From Oceanispirochaeta sp. M1 (GTDB lineage Bacteria; Spirochaetota; Spirochaetia; DSM-2461), in assembly GCF_003346715.1 (NCBI RefSeq), contig NZ_QQPQ01000008.1, positions 124,001 to 188,000 of the forward strand: a stretch of 64,000 nucleotides of DNA. The letters run 5' to 3'. The translations under genes and the position numbers were made by a program. Positions 7,919-16,408 of the stretch are shown piece after piece. Every line of letters begins with the position of its first letter. The first letter of the stretch is position 1. Below the pieces are notes generated by a model that did no database searches, was not told the DNA's origin, and saw only the letters and a program-made list of their open reading frames with translations.

Positions 7919-9457
7919 ATGAAAACTATGAAATTCGACGGCAACCGTCTGACTATAGATGATATTGAGCAGATAGCTAAAAGAAATTGCTCCATAGAGC
8001 TGGACAAGACTCCTGAATATCAGAGAAAGATTGACCGGGGAGCTGAGTTCCTGGATGAAGTATTAGAGAAACAGGGTGATGTGTATGGAGTTACAACCGG
8101 ATATGGTGATTCCTGCAGCAAGACTGTCTCTGATAAACATTATTACGATTTACCCATTCATCTGACCCGTTTTCATGGCTGTGGAATGGGAGAGCTTTTT
8201 GATGACGAGACAACAAGAGCCATTCTCGCCGTCCGTCTCCAGTCTCTGAGCCTGGGATATTCCGGTGTAAGTTATAAATTGCTACAGGGGCTGGAAAATC
8301 TTATTCACAATGATGTTCTACCCCGTATACCTCAGGAAGGATCCGTGGGCGCCAGTGGTGATCTGACCCCTCTTTCATATGTAGGGGCAGTGTTGATTGG
8401 AGAACGGGATGTTCTGTATAAAGAGGAAGTAAGGCCATCTGCAGATGTTCTTAAGGAACTTGGAGTTGACCCTCATATCCTCCGCCCGAAAGAAGGATTG
8501 GCTATTATGAATGGTACTGCCGCCATGACAGCTGTTGCCTGTCTTGCCTATAAACGGGCAGAGTATCTTGCCGGACTGGCTACCAAAATTACCTCCATGG
8601 CCTCACTTGCCCTGAAGGGGAATGCTTATCATTTTGATAAGAAACTCTTTGATGTAAAACCTCATCCCGGTCAGGCTCAGGTTGCTGCAAGAATACGTCA
8701 GGACCTGGACAGACATAGTGAAACAGGAATTCTCCCTGAAAGGATTCAGGACCCCTATTCAATCCGCTGTGCTCCCCATGTTATCGGCGTCTTCTATGAT
8801 TCTGCGGATATGCTGAAACAGATGATAGAGAATGAATTGAACAGTGCAAATGATAATCCGATCATTGATCCCGAGAGTAAATCTATTTTTCATGGCGGTC
8901 ACTTTTACGGAGGACACATTGCCTTTGCTATGGATTCCCTGAAAAATATTATTGCCAATATTTCCGATCTTCTGGATAGACAGCTTGCCGTTCTGGTTGA
9001 TGAGAAATTTAACAGAGGCCTGGCACCGAATCTGTCCGGAGCCGAAGGTCAATACTCTTTTAATCATGGATTTAAAGCTGTTCAGATCGCCGTGAGTGCC
9101 TGGACTGCAGAAGCTCTGAAGAATACGATGCCAGCAAGTGTTTTCTCACGGTCAACGGAGTGTCATAATCAGGATAAGGTCAGCATGGGAACCATTGCGG
9201 CCAGAGATTGTATCCGGGTACTTGAATTATCCGAACAGGTCGGGGCAGCCTGTCTGCTTGCGGTTGTTCAGGCGGTGAATTTGAGATTACGGGATAATGA
9301 TCTTCAGGATGTCGGAGTTCTTCCGGTTAAAAATATCCTGGATCAGACTTCAGAGTATTTTGAATTCCTCGTAGAGGATCGTCCTCTGGATAAAGATCTT
9401 AGAAAAACGGTTGATCTGATTAGAAGCAATCATTGGGACCTGGCGTATGAAAACTGA
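7919..9457 (+). CDS. Aromatic amino acid ammonia lyase (HAL/TAL/PAL family)
   Basis: A 512-residue MIO-dependent ammonia lyase. The Ala145-Ser146-Gly147 triad within VGASGDLTPL cyclises to the MIO cofactor. The catalytic loop Tyr is Tyr56 (VYGVTTGYG), and NDNPI and FNHGF-type blocks follow. In this context it should deaminate Tyr or Phe to coumarate or cinnamate, the aryl starter. The substrate-selectivity pair that is Ser-His in histidine lyases and His-Leu in Rhodobacter TAL aligns to Phe85-His86 here, so the substrate is not settled by that motif. Neighbours argue against histidine breakdown: there is no hutU or hutI. ATG 7919 follows a GAGG site. The end overlaps the thioesterase start by 11 bases. 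Confidence 0.92.
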   Translation: MKTMKFDGNRLTIDDIEQIAKRNCSIELDKTPEYQRKIDRGAEFLDEVLEKQGDVYGVTTGYGDSCSKTVSDKHYYDLPIHLTRFHGCGMGELFDDETTRAILAVRLQSLSLGYSGVSYKLLQGLENLIHNDVLPRIPQEGSVGASGDLTPLSYVGAVLIGERDVLYKEEVRPSADVLKELGVDPHILRPKEGLAIMNGTAAMTAVACLAYKRAEYLAGLATKITSMASLALKGNAYHFDKKLFDVKPHPGQAQVAARIRQDLDRHSETGILPERIQDPYSIRCAPHVIGVFYDSADMLKQMIENELNSANDNPIIDPESKSIFHGGHFYGGHIAFAMDSLKNIIANISDLLDRQLAVLVDEKFNRGLAPNLSGAEGQYSFNHGFKAVQIAVSAWTAEALKNTMPASVFSRSTECHNQDKVSMGTIAARDCIRVLELSEQVGAACLLAVVQAVNLRLRDNDLQDVGVLPVKNILDQTSEYFEFLVEDRPLDKDLRKTVDLIRSNHWDLAYEN

Positions 9458-9884
9458 TCATATTTCTGTCGAAATCACATTGAAGGCTGAGTTCTATGAT
9501 GTTGACTCCATGAAGGTTGTTTATCATGGGAATTATGTCAGATATTACGAACAGGTCCGATGTGTGCTTCTGGACAGGATAGGCTATAACTATAATGAAA
9601 TGGAGAGCAGCGGTTACGCCTGGCCTGTTGTCGGGCTGAATGTGAAATATATGCGTCCTCTGCTGTTCAGCCAGGAATTCAGGATCAAGGCGACCTTACT
9701 TGAATATGAGAATAGAATTAAAATCGCTTATAATATTTTTAATAAAGACACAGGAGTCCTTCTTAATAAGGGGACAACAACACAGATGGCTATAAATATG
9801 CAGAGCGGTGAAAGCCAGCTTGTTTCTCCCAGCTGTTTTATCAGCCTTGTTGAAAAATACAGGGAAAGAGAAGGCAACGATTGA
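9447..9884 (+). CDS. 4HBT-family acyl thioesterase of the aryl polyene cluster
   Basis: A 145-residue single hot-dog thioesterase. The 4HBT-type active-site segment EFYDVDSMKVVYHGNYVRYY carries the catalytic Asp (about residue 17) and the conserved Tyr/His-Gly-Asn stretch. It starts inside the ammonia lyase gene and its stop overlaps the LolA-like start. It probably edits or releases acyl chains from carrier proteins (ApeK position). Confidence 0.9.
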   Translation: MKTDHISVEITLKAEFYDVDSMKVVYHGNYVRYYEQVRCVLLDRIGYNYNEMESSGYAWPVVGLNVKYMRPLLFSQEFRIKATLLEYENRIKIAYNIFNKDTGVLLNKGTTTQMAINMQSGESQLVSPSCFISLVEKYREREGND

Positions 9885-10528
9885 TGAAAAGATTATTTGT
9901 CAGTACTGTTTTTCTGTTTGTCATTTCATCCCTATGGGGAAATGAAATATTTGACTTTCCTGTTAATAATGAGAGTCGAAAGCTTGTGGAGTCTACTTTT
10001 AATCAGATTTCCACAAATCCTGTGATGAGGGCCGCCTTCATACAGACCAAGAAAATCAGCAGGATAAATCGTTCTTTTCAATCTTCGGGGACTATCCTAT
10101 TTGATTCGGAATCAGGGATTGCCTGGCTTTTTAATAAACCATTCCAGTCAACAACAGTCATAACTGATAAGTACATGATTCAAACTGACTCAAGGGGAAA
10201 CCGTCAGCAGACAGGTTCTGAAGATAATGATCTATTTGCCCGTTTTTCCAGGACCATACAATCAATATTTATTGGTGATTTTAAAGTCATTGAAAAAGAA
10301 TATGAACTTTACTATAAAGATCAGGGTCGTGGAATCTGGACAATCGCCCTGATTCCTAAAGATTCAACTCTGCGGGATGTGGTTGATGCATTTGAGCTGA
10401 GGGGTTCAGATTATATTGATTCCTTTCTTATTTATGAGGGAAGTGATGATCAGGTCCTTTATGAATTTGAATCCCTGGAATTTCCCAGTCATTTATCGGC
10501 GGATGAACAGCTTGTATTTCAAAAATAA
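9884..10528 (+). CDS. LolA-like outer-membrane carrier protein
   Basis: A 214-residue secreted protein. A Sec signal peptide covers about residues 1-20 (hydrophobic core then SLWG/N), followed by a beta-rich half-barrel with the LolA-like pattern SGTILFDSESGIAWLF and later GRGIWTIALIPKD. It sits just before the MMPL exporter as in other aryl polyene clusters, where the pair is inferred to carry the lipidated pigment across the periplasm. I chose ATG 9884, which forms TGATG with the upstream stop, over TTG 9881. Confidence 0.88.
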   Translation: MKRLFVSTVFLFVISSLWGNEIFDFPVNNESRKLVESTFNQISTNPVMRAAFIQTKKISRINRSFQSSGTILFDSESGIAWLFNKPFQSTTVITDKYMIQTDSRGNRQQTGSEDNDLFARFSRTIQSIFIGDFKVIEKEYELYYKDQGRGIWTIALIPKDSTLRDVVDAFELRGSDYIDSFLIYEGSDDQVLYEFESLEFPSHLSADEQLVFQK

Positions 10529-12845
10529 TAAAAAATCTCCAGTAATAATATGGCTCCTTTTTCATCTCCTGCTTCTTCTGCTGGCCTCAAGAGGCCTCCC
10601 CTTCAAAATAAATACAAGCCTGATCTCCATACTTCCCGAATCTGAAGAGACAAAGGAACTGAGCCGGGTCGAGACTATGTATAATGACAGTCTGGGATCT
10701 TCAATGACCATTCTTGTGGGGGCTGCTGATTTTGAAGAGGCAAGAACTGTTGCAGATGATTTTTATTCTGAGCTCATCTATATGGAAAATATTCAGGATA
10801 TAAGTTTTGAAATGGATACTGAAATCCTTGATAAGTATCAGAACTTTCTCTTTGAGCATAGATATCGCCTATTGTCTCCGGATACACAGACCCTGCTGGA
10901 AGCAGCTGATGTTCCTGCTCTCTCCGAGAGGGCCCTTATAACGGTTTTCAGTCCCGTTTCCATGGGACGCCTGGATCATTTGGAGGAGGACCCTTTTCTT
11001 CTGGCATCTGACAGCCTTGCATATTTTCTGGATCAGTCTGTAAGTTCAAATACTTCCATGACCTTAAGAGATTCGGTTCTTACAAGAGAGTTTGAAGGTC
11101 TTCACTGGGTTCTGGTTTCAATGAACTATAAGGGGGGTGCCGTTGATATTGAACTTGACAGTAATCCCGTTCCTGAAATCCTGAGAGTTCGGGATCAGCT
11201 TAGTAATTCAGATGTGGAAATAATTCTCTCGGGTGCTCCCTTTCATTCATATCTCAGTGCTGCAGAATCAAAAAGAGAGATAACTCTGTTAAGCACAATT
11301 TCGAGTATTTTCATTATATTTCTTATTCTTTATGTCTTCAGATCGGTTCTGCCTCTGGTTTTTACCATTTCCGCCATACTGTTCGGAGTTGTGTCCGGAC
11401 TGGCCTCAACTCTAATCTTTTTTGATGAAATCCATATATTCACAATAGTTTTCGGTACCAGCCTTATCGGCATTTCTGTGGATTACTCCTTTCATTTCTT
11501 TTCTGAATGGTCTGCTGCGAATAAAACCGGGAAGATGATAATCAAGGATGTCATTCCCGGTATTTTTGTCGGTTTGCTTACAACCATGATCAGCTATGCC
11601 GCTTTTATTATCACTTCTTTTCCCCTGCTGCAGCAGATGGCACTATTTTCCATCTGTGGTCTGTTCAGTACCTTTTTATCGGTTCTTCTCCTTTTTCCAT
11701 ATATTAAAACAGCGGGAGAGAGGACCGTTTCCTGTTCAAATGCTGCACTTGAAAAGATTAATCTCCTGAGAAATAGATTCTCACTCTCTAAGATCTCCAT
11801 GCTTATTCTTTCTGCAGGAGTTCTCCTTTTTATTCTTTTTGGAATGAGTCGTTTTGAACTCAGTTACAGACTGGGTGATTTTTATACAATGTCAGATCAG
11901 CTGTTGAGCTGGGAGCAGAAGAGTGCTTCGATTCTGGCACATGAATCATCAGGAATACATCTGATTGTAGAAGCAGATAATCTTGATGACTGTTTGACCC
12001 TGGAGGAATCTCTGAGGGATGATCTATCCCGGCTGGGAGATGAAAAGCTATTGAAATCTTATATGAGCCTCTCCCGTTTTCTCCCCTCCAGGAGGACTCA
12101 GGATTATAATCTATCTCTTGTTGAGACCGTGATTATGCCCTCAATTGAAGAGCAGATGTCTATCCTTGGATTGGAAACTGCTGTCCCTTCGGATGGTTTT
12201 GCAGACCCGCCGCGGTACTTGGAACTGGATGATATGAATACACTCCTGCCCGGTTCACTCCTGAGAAGTCTGCATATCTCCCGGATTGCTGACTCCTACT
12301 ACACATCCATACTCCTTTTTGGAGTACAGGATAATGCAGTCATAAAAGATCTGAGTGGGAAATATCAGGGGGTATACCTGGTAGACAGGGTACGTGATAC
12401 AGAGACGGTGCTGAAGGATTTAAGCCGGCTAATGATTAAGATTATTCTTATATCCTATATTCTTATCTTTATTGGTCTGAGTTTGCGCTATAAGTGGAAA
12501 AAGGCATTGCTGATTGTCGGTATTCCCGTGATCTCCAGCCTTATCACCCTCTCTGTTTTCATGTTAGCAGGAGTTCCTGTCAATCTGTTTGTAATTGTCG
12601 GATTAATCCTGATTCCGGGAATGGGGACTGATTATCTGATTCTTCTGTTTGAATCAGGGAAGAGAGGAAACAGGGTTATGCTTTCAATCAGCATGAGCTT
12701 CCTGACAACGGTTCTGGCATTCGGCATGTTGAGTTTCACCTCAATTGCTTCACTCTTCGGCATGACTGTTTCACTGGGAATAGCATGGACTTATTTAATC
12801 ACACTGCTTTGCTCATCCATGCCTATTTTGAGAGATGAGTCCTGA
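10503..12845 (+). CDS. MMPL/RND-family exporter
   Basis: A 780-residue membrane protein. An N-terminal transmembrane segment precedes a large periplasmic loop (about 40-245), then a block of five to six helices containing GISVDYSFHF. A second periplasmic loop and a second helix block with GMGTDYLILLFESG follow. The two Asp-containing G-x-D-Y motifs are the proton-relay type seen in RND/MMPL transporters. It probably exports the aryl polyene conjugate. ATG 10503 overlaps the LolA-like gene by 26 bases; an in-frame ATG at 10416 would extend it needlessly into that gene. The 3' end overlaps the antisense phosphopantetheinyl transferase by 55 bases. Confidence 0.9.
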   Translation: MNSLYFKNNKKSPVIIWLLFHLLLLLLASRGLPFKINTSLISILPESEETKELSRVETMYNDSLGSSMTILVGAADFEEARTVADDFYSELIYMENIQDISFEMDTEILDKYQNFLFEHRYRLLSPDTQTLLEAADVPALSERALITVFSPVSMGRLDHLEEDPFLLASDSLAYFLDQSVSSNTSMTLRDSVLTREFEGLHWVLVSMNYKGGAVDIELDSNPVPEILRVRDQLSNSDVEIILSGAPFHSYLSAAESKREITLLSTISSIFIIFLILYVFRSVLPLVFTISAILFGVVSGLASTLIFFDEIHIFTIVFGTSLIGISVDYSFHFFSEWSAANKTGKMIIKDVIPGIFVGLLTTMISYAAFIITSFPLLQQMALFSICGLFSTFLSVLLLFPYIKTAGERTVSCSNAALEKINLLRNRFSLSKISMLILSAGVLLFILFGMSRFELSYRLGDFYTMSDQLLSWEQKSASILAHESSGIHLIVEADNLDDCLTLEESLRDDLSRLGDEKLLKSYMSLSRFLPSRRTQDYNLSLVETVIMPSIEEQMSILGLETAVPSDGFADPPRYLELDDMNTLLPGSLLRSLHISRIADSYYTSILLFGVQDNAVIKDLSGKYQGVYLVDRVRDTETVLKDLSRLMIKIILISYILIFIGLSLRYKWKKALLIVGIPVISSLITLSVFMLAGVPVNLFVIVGLILIPGMGTDYLILLFESGKRGNRVMLSISMSFLTTVLAFGMLSFTSIASLFGMTVSLGIAWTYLITLLCSSMPILRDES

Positions 12846-13414
12846 GGGCTTAGTGACAGGTTTTCTATTCCACTCCAGATAATCCTGATCTCTTTGTCCT
12901 TTTCAGGGATATCAAGAGCAGCTGACAGATAGTAGTCTGTTTCACCATCTGAGATTTGCCAGGTGTGAATATTTTCTGTGGCAGTACTCATGTCAGGAGT
13001 ATTTCTCATCTGCCATACTGTTGAGCCCTGAAGCTTTATCCATGCTTCCTTCCTGGTCCATAAGCAGTAAAAATGTTTTTGAGATTTACAGCAGTATTTA
13101 ATTTCTTCCGGCCTGAAATACTCCTCTGCCAGGGATTTTGTATCACGTTTCAAGGATACTTTTTCAATATCAATGCCCACCGGGATATTCCCCAGGATGG
13201 ATACTGCAATCCCGGAGCTGTGAGAAATATTATAATACCACCCTTCAGGATATATAATCAGAGGTTTCCCATTACTGTTTGTCCGTATTTCCGGGTTGGG
13301 ATAAGCCGTTTCTTTAATAAGAATCCTTTTCCAGCTTGCTTTAATTGAATCATTTTGTTCACCCTTGTCTTTGTTTATTGAAAGATCAACAAAGGATATA
13401 TATACTGGCTTCAT
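12791..13414 (-). CDS. 4'-phosphopantetheinyl transferase (Sfp-type)
   Basis: A 207-residue Sfp-superfamily enzyme. The first core motif is PVGIDIEKV (Mg-binding Asp), and the second is YCLWTRKEAWIKLQG (Glu and Lys of WxxKEA). It should convert both carrier proteins from apo to holo form. It is the only gene of the cluster on the opposite strand: its 3' end overlaps the exporter by 55 bases and its 5' end is 27 bases from the lipoprotein gene at 13442. Its promoter must therefore lie in that short gap or inside the lipoprotein gene, and the operon transcript would be antisense to it if it reads through. Confidence 0.92.
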   Translation of the reverse strand: MKPVYISFVDLSINKDKGEQNDSIKASWKRILIKETAYPNPEIRTNSNGKPLIIYPEGWYYNISHSSGIAVSILGNIPVGIDIEKVSLKRDTKSLAEEYFRPEEIKYCCKSQKHFYCLWTRKEAWIKLQGSTVWQMRNTPDMSTATENIHTWQISDGETDYYLSAALDIPEKDKEIRIIWSGIENLSLSPQDSSLKIGMDEQSSVIK

Positions 13415-13441
13415 AATTCAGTTATCCCAGAGAGATGTTTA

Positions 13442-14011
13442 TTGAAAAAAGCTTCCATATTACTGTTATGTGTTCTCATGTTTTCCTGTACAAGTGTAAA
13501 GAAAACAGATGATGAAATAAAGCCTGTTGTATATATTACTGACGACATACAGCTGGAATTGCCTGATCTTGAACTTTTGGATGAAAATCTGGAAATGCAG
13601 CAGATTATTGACGGCAGGTATAAGGATAAAACTTATACCATGCCGGCTTATCTGCTCCTCAACCGGCAGGAGATCAGCATTGTCGTTTTCACTGCTTTGG
13701 GGAATACCGTTTATGAACTGTATTATTCGGGTGGTGAAGTGAAATCTTCAGGACTCTCTTCTGTCGTTATTTCAAATCCTCTTTATATGATAGCAGACCT
13801 TCAGTTCTGCTATTATCCTGAAGATTCTCTTAAAGAGATAATGGATGATGCAGGAATAAGAATGGAGGTTCAGACCCTGGAAGGTGGATGGACCAGACAG
13901 TTTTTTGCCGATGATGATCTGATTATTGAAATAAAAAGAGTTAATAATATTCTGGAGTATACAAATTATCTTAGAGATTACAGTTATCGTATAGAGGAGT
14001 ATCCTGTCTGA
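13442..14011 (+). CDS. DUF3261-like lipoprotein of the aryl polyene cluster
   Basis: A 189-residue lipoprotein that uses a TTG start at 13442 after an AGAGAG site. The signal peptide ends at the lipobox LMFSC (Cys about residue 16). The mature part is beta-rich and anchored in the envelope. Its position between exporter and ketosynthase matches the DUF3261 lipoprotein of other aryl polyene clusters, probably an outer-membrane acceptor for the pigment; the family match is by position and size rather than a motif. The stop overlaps the next start as TGATG. Confidence 0.75.
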   Translation: MKKASILLLCVLMFSCTSVKKTDDEIKPVVYITDDIQLELPDLELLDENLEMQQIIDGRYKDKTYTMPAYLLLNRQEISIVVFTALGNTVYELYYSGGEVKSSGLSSVVISNPLYMIADLQFCYYPEDSLKEIMDDAGIRMEVQTLEGGWTRQFFADDDLIIEIKRVNNILEYTNYLRDYSYRIEEYPV

Positions 14012-15165
14012 TGGATCATATTTATATAAATGATATTGGAATTGTCAATTCCCAGGCATCAGGAAAAGAGGCTGTGCTTCGTGGAATCCTGAAGGGAGAA
14101 CGTTCTTTTTCAAGTAAAAAAATTGATGATGTTTCCTATTCTGTCGGCTACTGTACAAGGGATAGTGATGACAAGAGGATTATATCCATTCTGAAACAAA
14201 GCTGTGAGGAGATTTCACCTGCAGTTAAACTCCTGAGTTCTAAATACGGCCGTGACAGAATTGCCGTGATTTTAGGATCCACTGATAATGGTTCAGAAGA
14301 GTCTCTGCGGGCTCACCGTGCCTATATTGAGAATGGCCGATTTCCAGAAGGGTATACCCTGAAAAATCAGCAGGCTGATTTTCCTGTGGAATTTGTTAAG
14401 AAATATTTTGAATTGAGTTCTCTGTCCATGGCAGTTTCAACAGCCTGTACCTCAAGTGCCGGTGCCATTGTAATGGCGCGTAATATGCTTCTGGCCGGAG
14501 TGGTAGATGCTGTCATTGCCGGAGGAGCAGATATAGTTTCTGATTCTGTACTTAAGGGGTTTATTGCACTTGAGGCGGTAGACCCTTCTGACTGCAACCC
14601 TTTCAGTAAAAATAGAAATGGTATAAATCTGGGAGAGGGGGCATGTCTGCTGGTTCTCTCAAGAGATAATTTCGGAGAGGAATCCATCGTACTGGCAGGC
14701 TGTGCTGAGTGTTCAGATGCTCACCATATAACTGCACCCGATCCTGAAGGAAGTGGTGCGGCGGCAGCCATGAAAGGAGCCCTGGATGATGCGGGAATTC
14801 AATCCCTTGATTACATAAACCTCCATGGAACCGGAACAGCCCTGAATGATGCAATGGAAGCCCGGGCTACTGATCTTATTTTTGAATCTTTACCTCCAGC
14901 GTCGAGCACAAAAAGTATGATTGGTCATACCCTTGGAGCAGCCGGGGCCATGGAACTGGGGATATGCTGGCTTCTTATGTCGTCTTTGAACGGAAAAAAA
15001 CAGCTGCCTCCTCATCTCTGGGATGGAGAAACGGATGACTCGTTTCCTGATCTTGAGCTTTGCAGTAAGGAAATGACTGTAGCTCAGATAAACTCCTGTA
15101 TGAGTAATTCCTATGCCTTTGGCGGCAGCAATGTAAGCCTGGTCATAAGAAAGGATTTATCATGA
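14011..15165 (+). CDS. Beta-ketoacyl-ACP synthase (elongating KS, ApeO-like)
   Basis: A 384-residue thiolase-fold condensing enzyme with a complete triad: Cys146 in STACTSSAG, His272 in NLHGTGT, and His306 in KSMIGHTLGA after Lys301. The glycine-rich C-terminal YAFGGSN motif is present. It should condense malonyl-ACP with the aryl starter and growing polyene, probably with the Cys-less KS-like protein at 1808-2581 as its chain-length partner (known for ApeO and ApeC, as I recall). It is coupled to the lipoprotein gene and to the dehydratase by overlaps of 1 and 4 bases. Confidence 0.92.
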   Translation: MDHIYINDIGIVNSQASGKEAVLRGILKGERSFSSKKIDDVSYSVGYCTRDSDDKRIISILKQSCEEISPAVKLLSSKYGRDRIAVILGSTDNGSEESLRAHRAYIENGRFPEGYTLKNQQADFPVEFVKKYFELSSLSMAVSTACTSSAGAIVMARNMLLAGVVDAVIAGGADIVSDSVLKGFIALEAVDPSDCNPFSKNRNGINLGEGACLLVLSRDNFGEESIVLAGCAECSDAHHITAPDPEGSGAAAAMKGALDDAGIQSLDYINLHGTGTALNDAMEARATDLIFESLPPASSTKSMIGHTLGAAGAMELGICWLLMSSLNGKKQLPPHLWDGETDDSFPDLELCSKEMTVAQINSCMSNSYAFGGSNVSLVIRKDLS

Positions 15166-15653
15166 ATGCTCTGACTCTTCCTTGCAGGAAACCGGAACTA
15201 TTTAAATATTCACCTCATCAGTCATCAATGCTTTTGCTTGATCAGGCTATAGATTACAATCTTGACGATAGTTGTATCACCACATCTCTGGTGATAACTG
15301 AGACGAGTGAGTTTCTTGATCAAAAGCAGATGAAGATGCCCGTATGGGTTTCCTTTGAGTATATGGCTCAGAGTATTGCTCTCCTTTCGGGGATTGCCCA
15401 TGTACAGACAGGGGGAGTTCCCAAGATCGGTTTTATTATGGGTGTGAGGGACTGCAGCATGGAACAGGCATGGTTCGAATTGGCCGATGAGGTGACAATC
15501 CAGGTTCTGGAGGAATTCCGGGAGGGAGATGTTGCTGTTTTTGAAGGCAGGGCTCTGGTTGGTGATAAGCTGTATTGCAGTGCTGTATTAAGTGTTGTTG
15601 AGAATAATAAAGAACTTATGGATCAGTGGACTGATAAATTTTCCATTGCATAA
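15162..15653 (+). CDS. Hot-dog 3-hydroxyacyl-ACP dehydratase (ApeP-like)
   Basis: A 163-residue single hot-dog protein. His19 in KYSPHQSSMLLLD and Glu66 in VSFEYMAQSIAL are in the places of the FabZ-type His and Glu/Asp pair. It should remove water from 3-hydroxyacyl-ACP to make the trans double bonds. In the Xenorhabdus system ApeP works with ApeI, as I recall; here the ApeI-like partner is the C-terminal domain of the ligase at 4459-6171. The ketoreductase follows 29 bases later. Confidence 0.88.
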   Translation: MNALTLPCRKPELFKYSPHQSSMLLLDQAIDYNLDDSCITTSLVITETSEFLDQKQMKMPVWVSFEYMAQSIALLSGIAHVQTGGVPKIGFIMGVRDCSMEQAWFELADEVTIQVLEEFREGDVAVFEGRALVGDKLYCSAVLSVVENNKELMDQWTDKFSIA

Positions 15654-15682
15654 ACAAGGTTCGATAAACAGGATAAAATAAT

Positions 15683-16408
15683 ATGAAGAAAAGAGTTTTG
15701 GTAACAGGGGCCAGTAAGGGAATCGGTCGGGCAATTGCTCTGGCTGCAGCCGAGAATGGATTTGATCTGGCTATTCATTACAATAAGGATATCAAGGGTG
15801 CGGAAGAGACAGCTGCTCTTGCAGCTGAACTGGGTGCATCCAGCTCCATACTGGGCTTTGATATATCAGACAGAGATAAATGTGAAAAAATCCTCACAGA
15901 GGATATGGATAAACTGGGTACATATTATGGTGTTGTCTGCAATGCCGGAGTCAGCTCTGATAACGCCTTCCCTTCTATCACATCAGAAGACTGGGATTAT
16001 GTCGTTCATACTAACCTTGATGGATTTTATAATGTTCTCCATCCCCTGGTTATGCCCATGGTAAGGGCAAAGAAGGGCGGACGTATTATTACTTTATCAT
16101 CAGTTTCCGGAATAATCGGAAATCGTGGACAGGTGAATTACAGTGCCTCCAAGGCGGGGATAATCGGAGCGACTAAAGCTCTTGCCGTAGAGTTGGGTAA
16201 AAGAAAAATTACGGTGAACTGTATTGCTCCCGGTGTTATTGAAAGTGATATGACCAAGGATATTCCCTGGGATCATATAAGCTCTTCTGTTCCTCTCAGA
16301 CGCATGGGGAAACCAGAGGAAGTCGGCTCTCTGGCAGCTTTTCTATTATCCGATGGAGCTTCTTATATCAGCAGACAGGTCATTTCTGTGAACGGGGGAA
16401 TGATATGA
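15683..16408 (+). CDS. 3-oxoacyl-ACP reductase (FabG-type SDR)
   Basis: A 241-residue classical short-chain dehydrogenase. The NADP-binding motif is TGASKGIGRA, with NAG at residues 87-89. The catalytic residues are Ser140, Tyr153 and Lys157 (VNYSASKAG), and the C-terminal VISVNGGMI is FabG-like. It reduces the 3-oxo group after each condensation in polyene synthesis. An AGGA site precedes the start, and the stop overlaps the next KS as ATGA. Confidence 0.93.
   Translation: MKKRVLVTGASKGIGRAIALAAAENGFDLAIHYNKDIKGAEETAALAAELGASSSILGFDISDRDKCEKILTEDMDKLGTYYGVVCNAGVSSDNAFPSITSEDWDYVVHTNLDGFYNVLHPLVMPMVRAKKGGRIITLSSVSGIIGNRGQVNYSASKAGIIGATKALAVELGKRKITVNCIAPGVIESDMTKDIPWDHISSSVPLRRMGKPEEVGSLAAFLLSDGASYISRQVISVNGGMI

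Noticed and set aside
7919-9457. Histidine ammonia lyase for histidine breakdown (hutH)
   Set aside because: No hutU, hutI or hutG is near. The gene is translationally linked to pigment genes, and the selectivity pair is not Ser-His.
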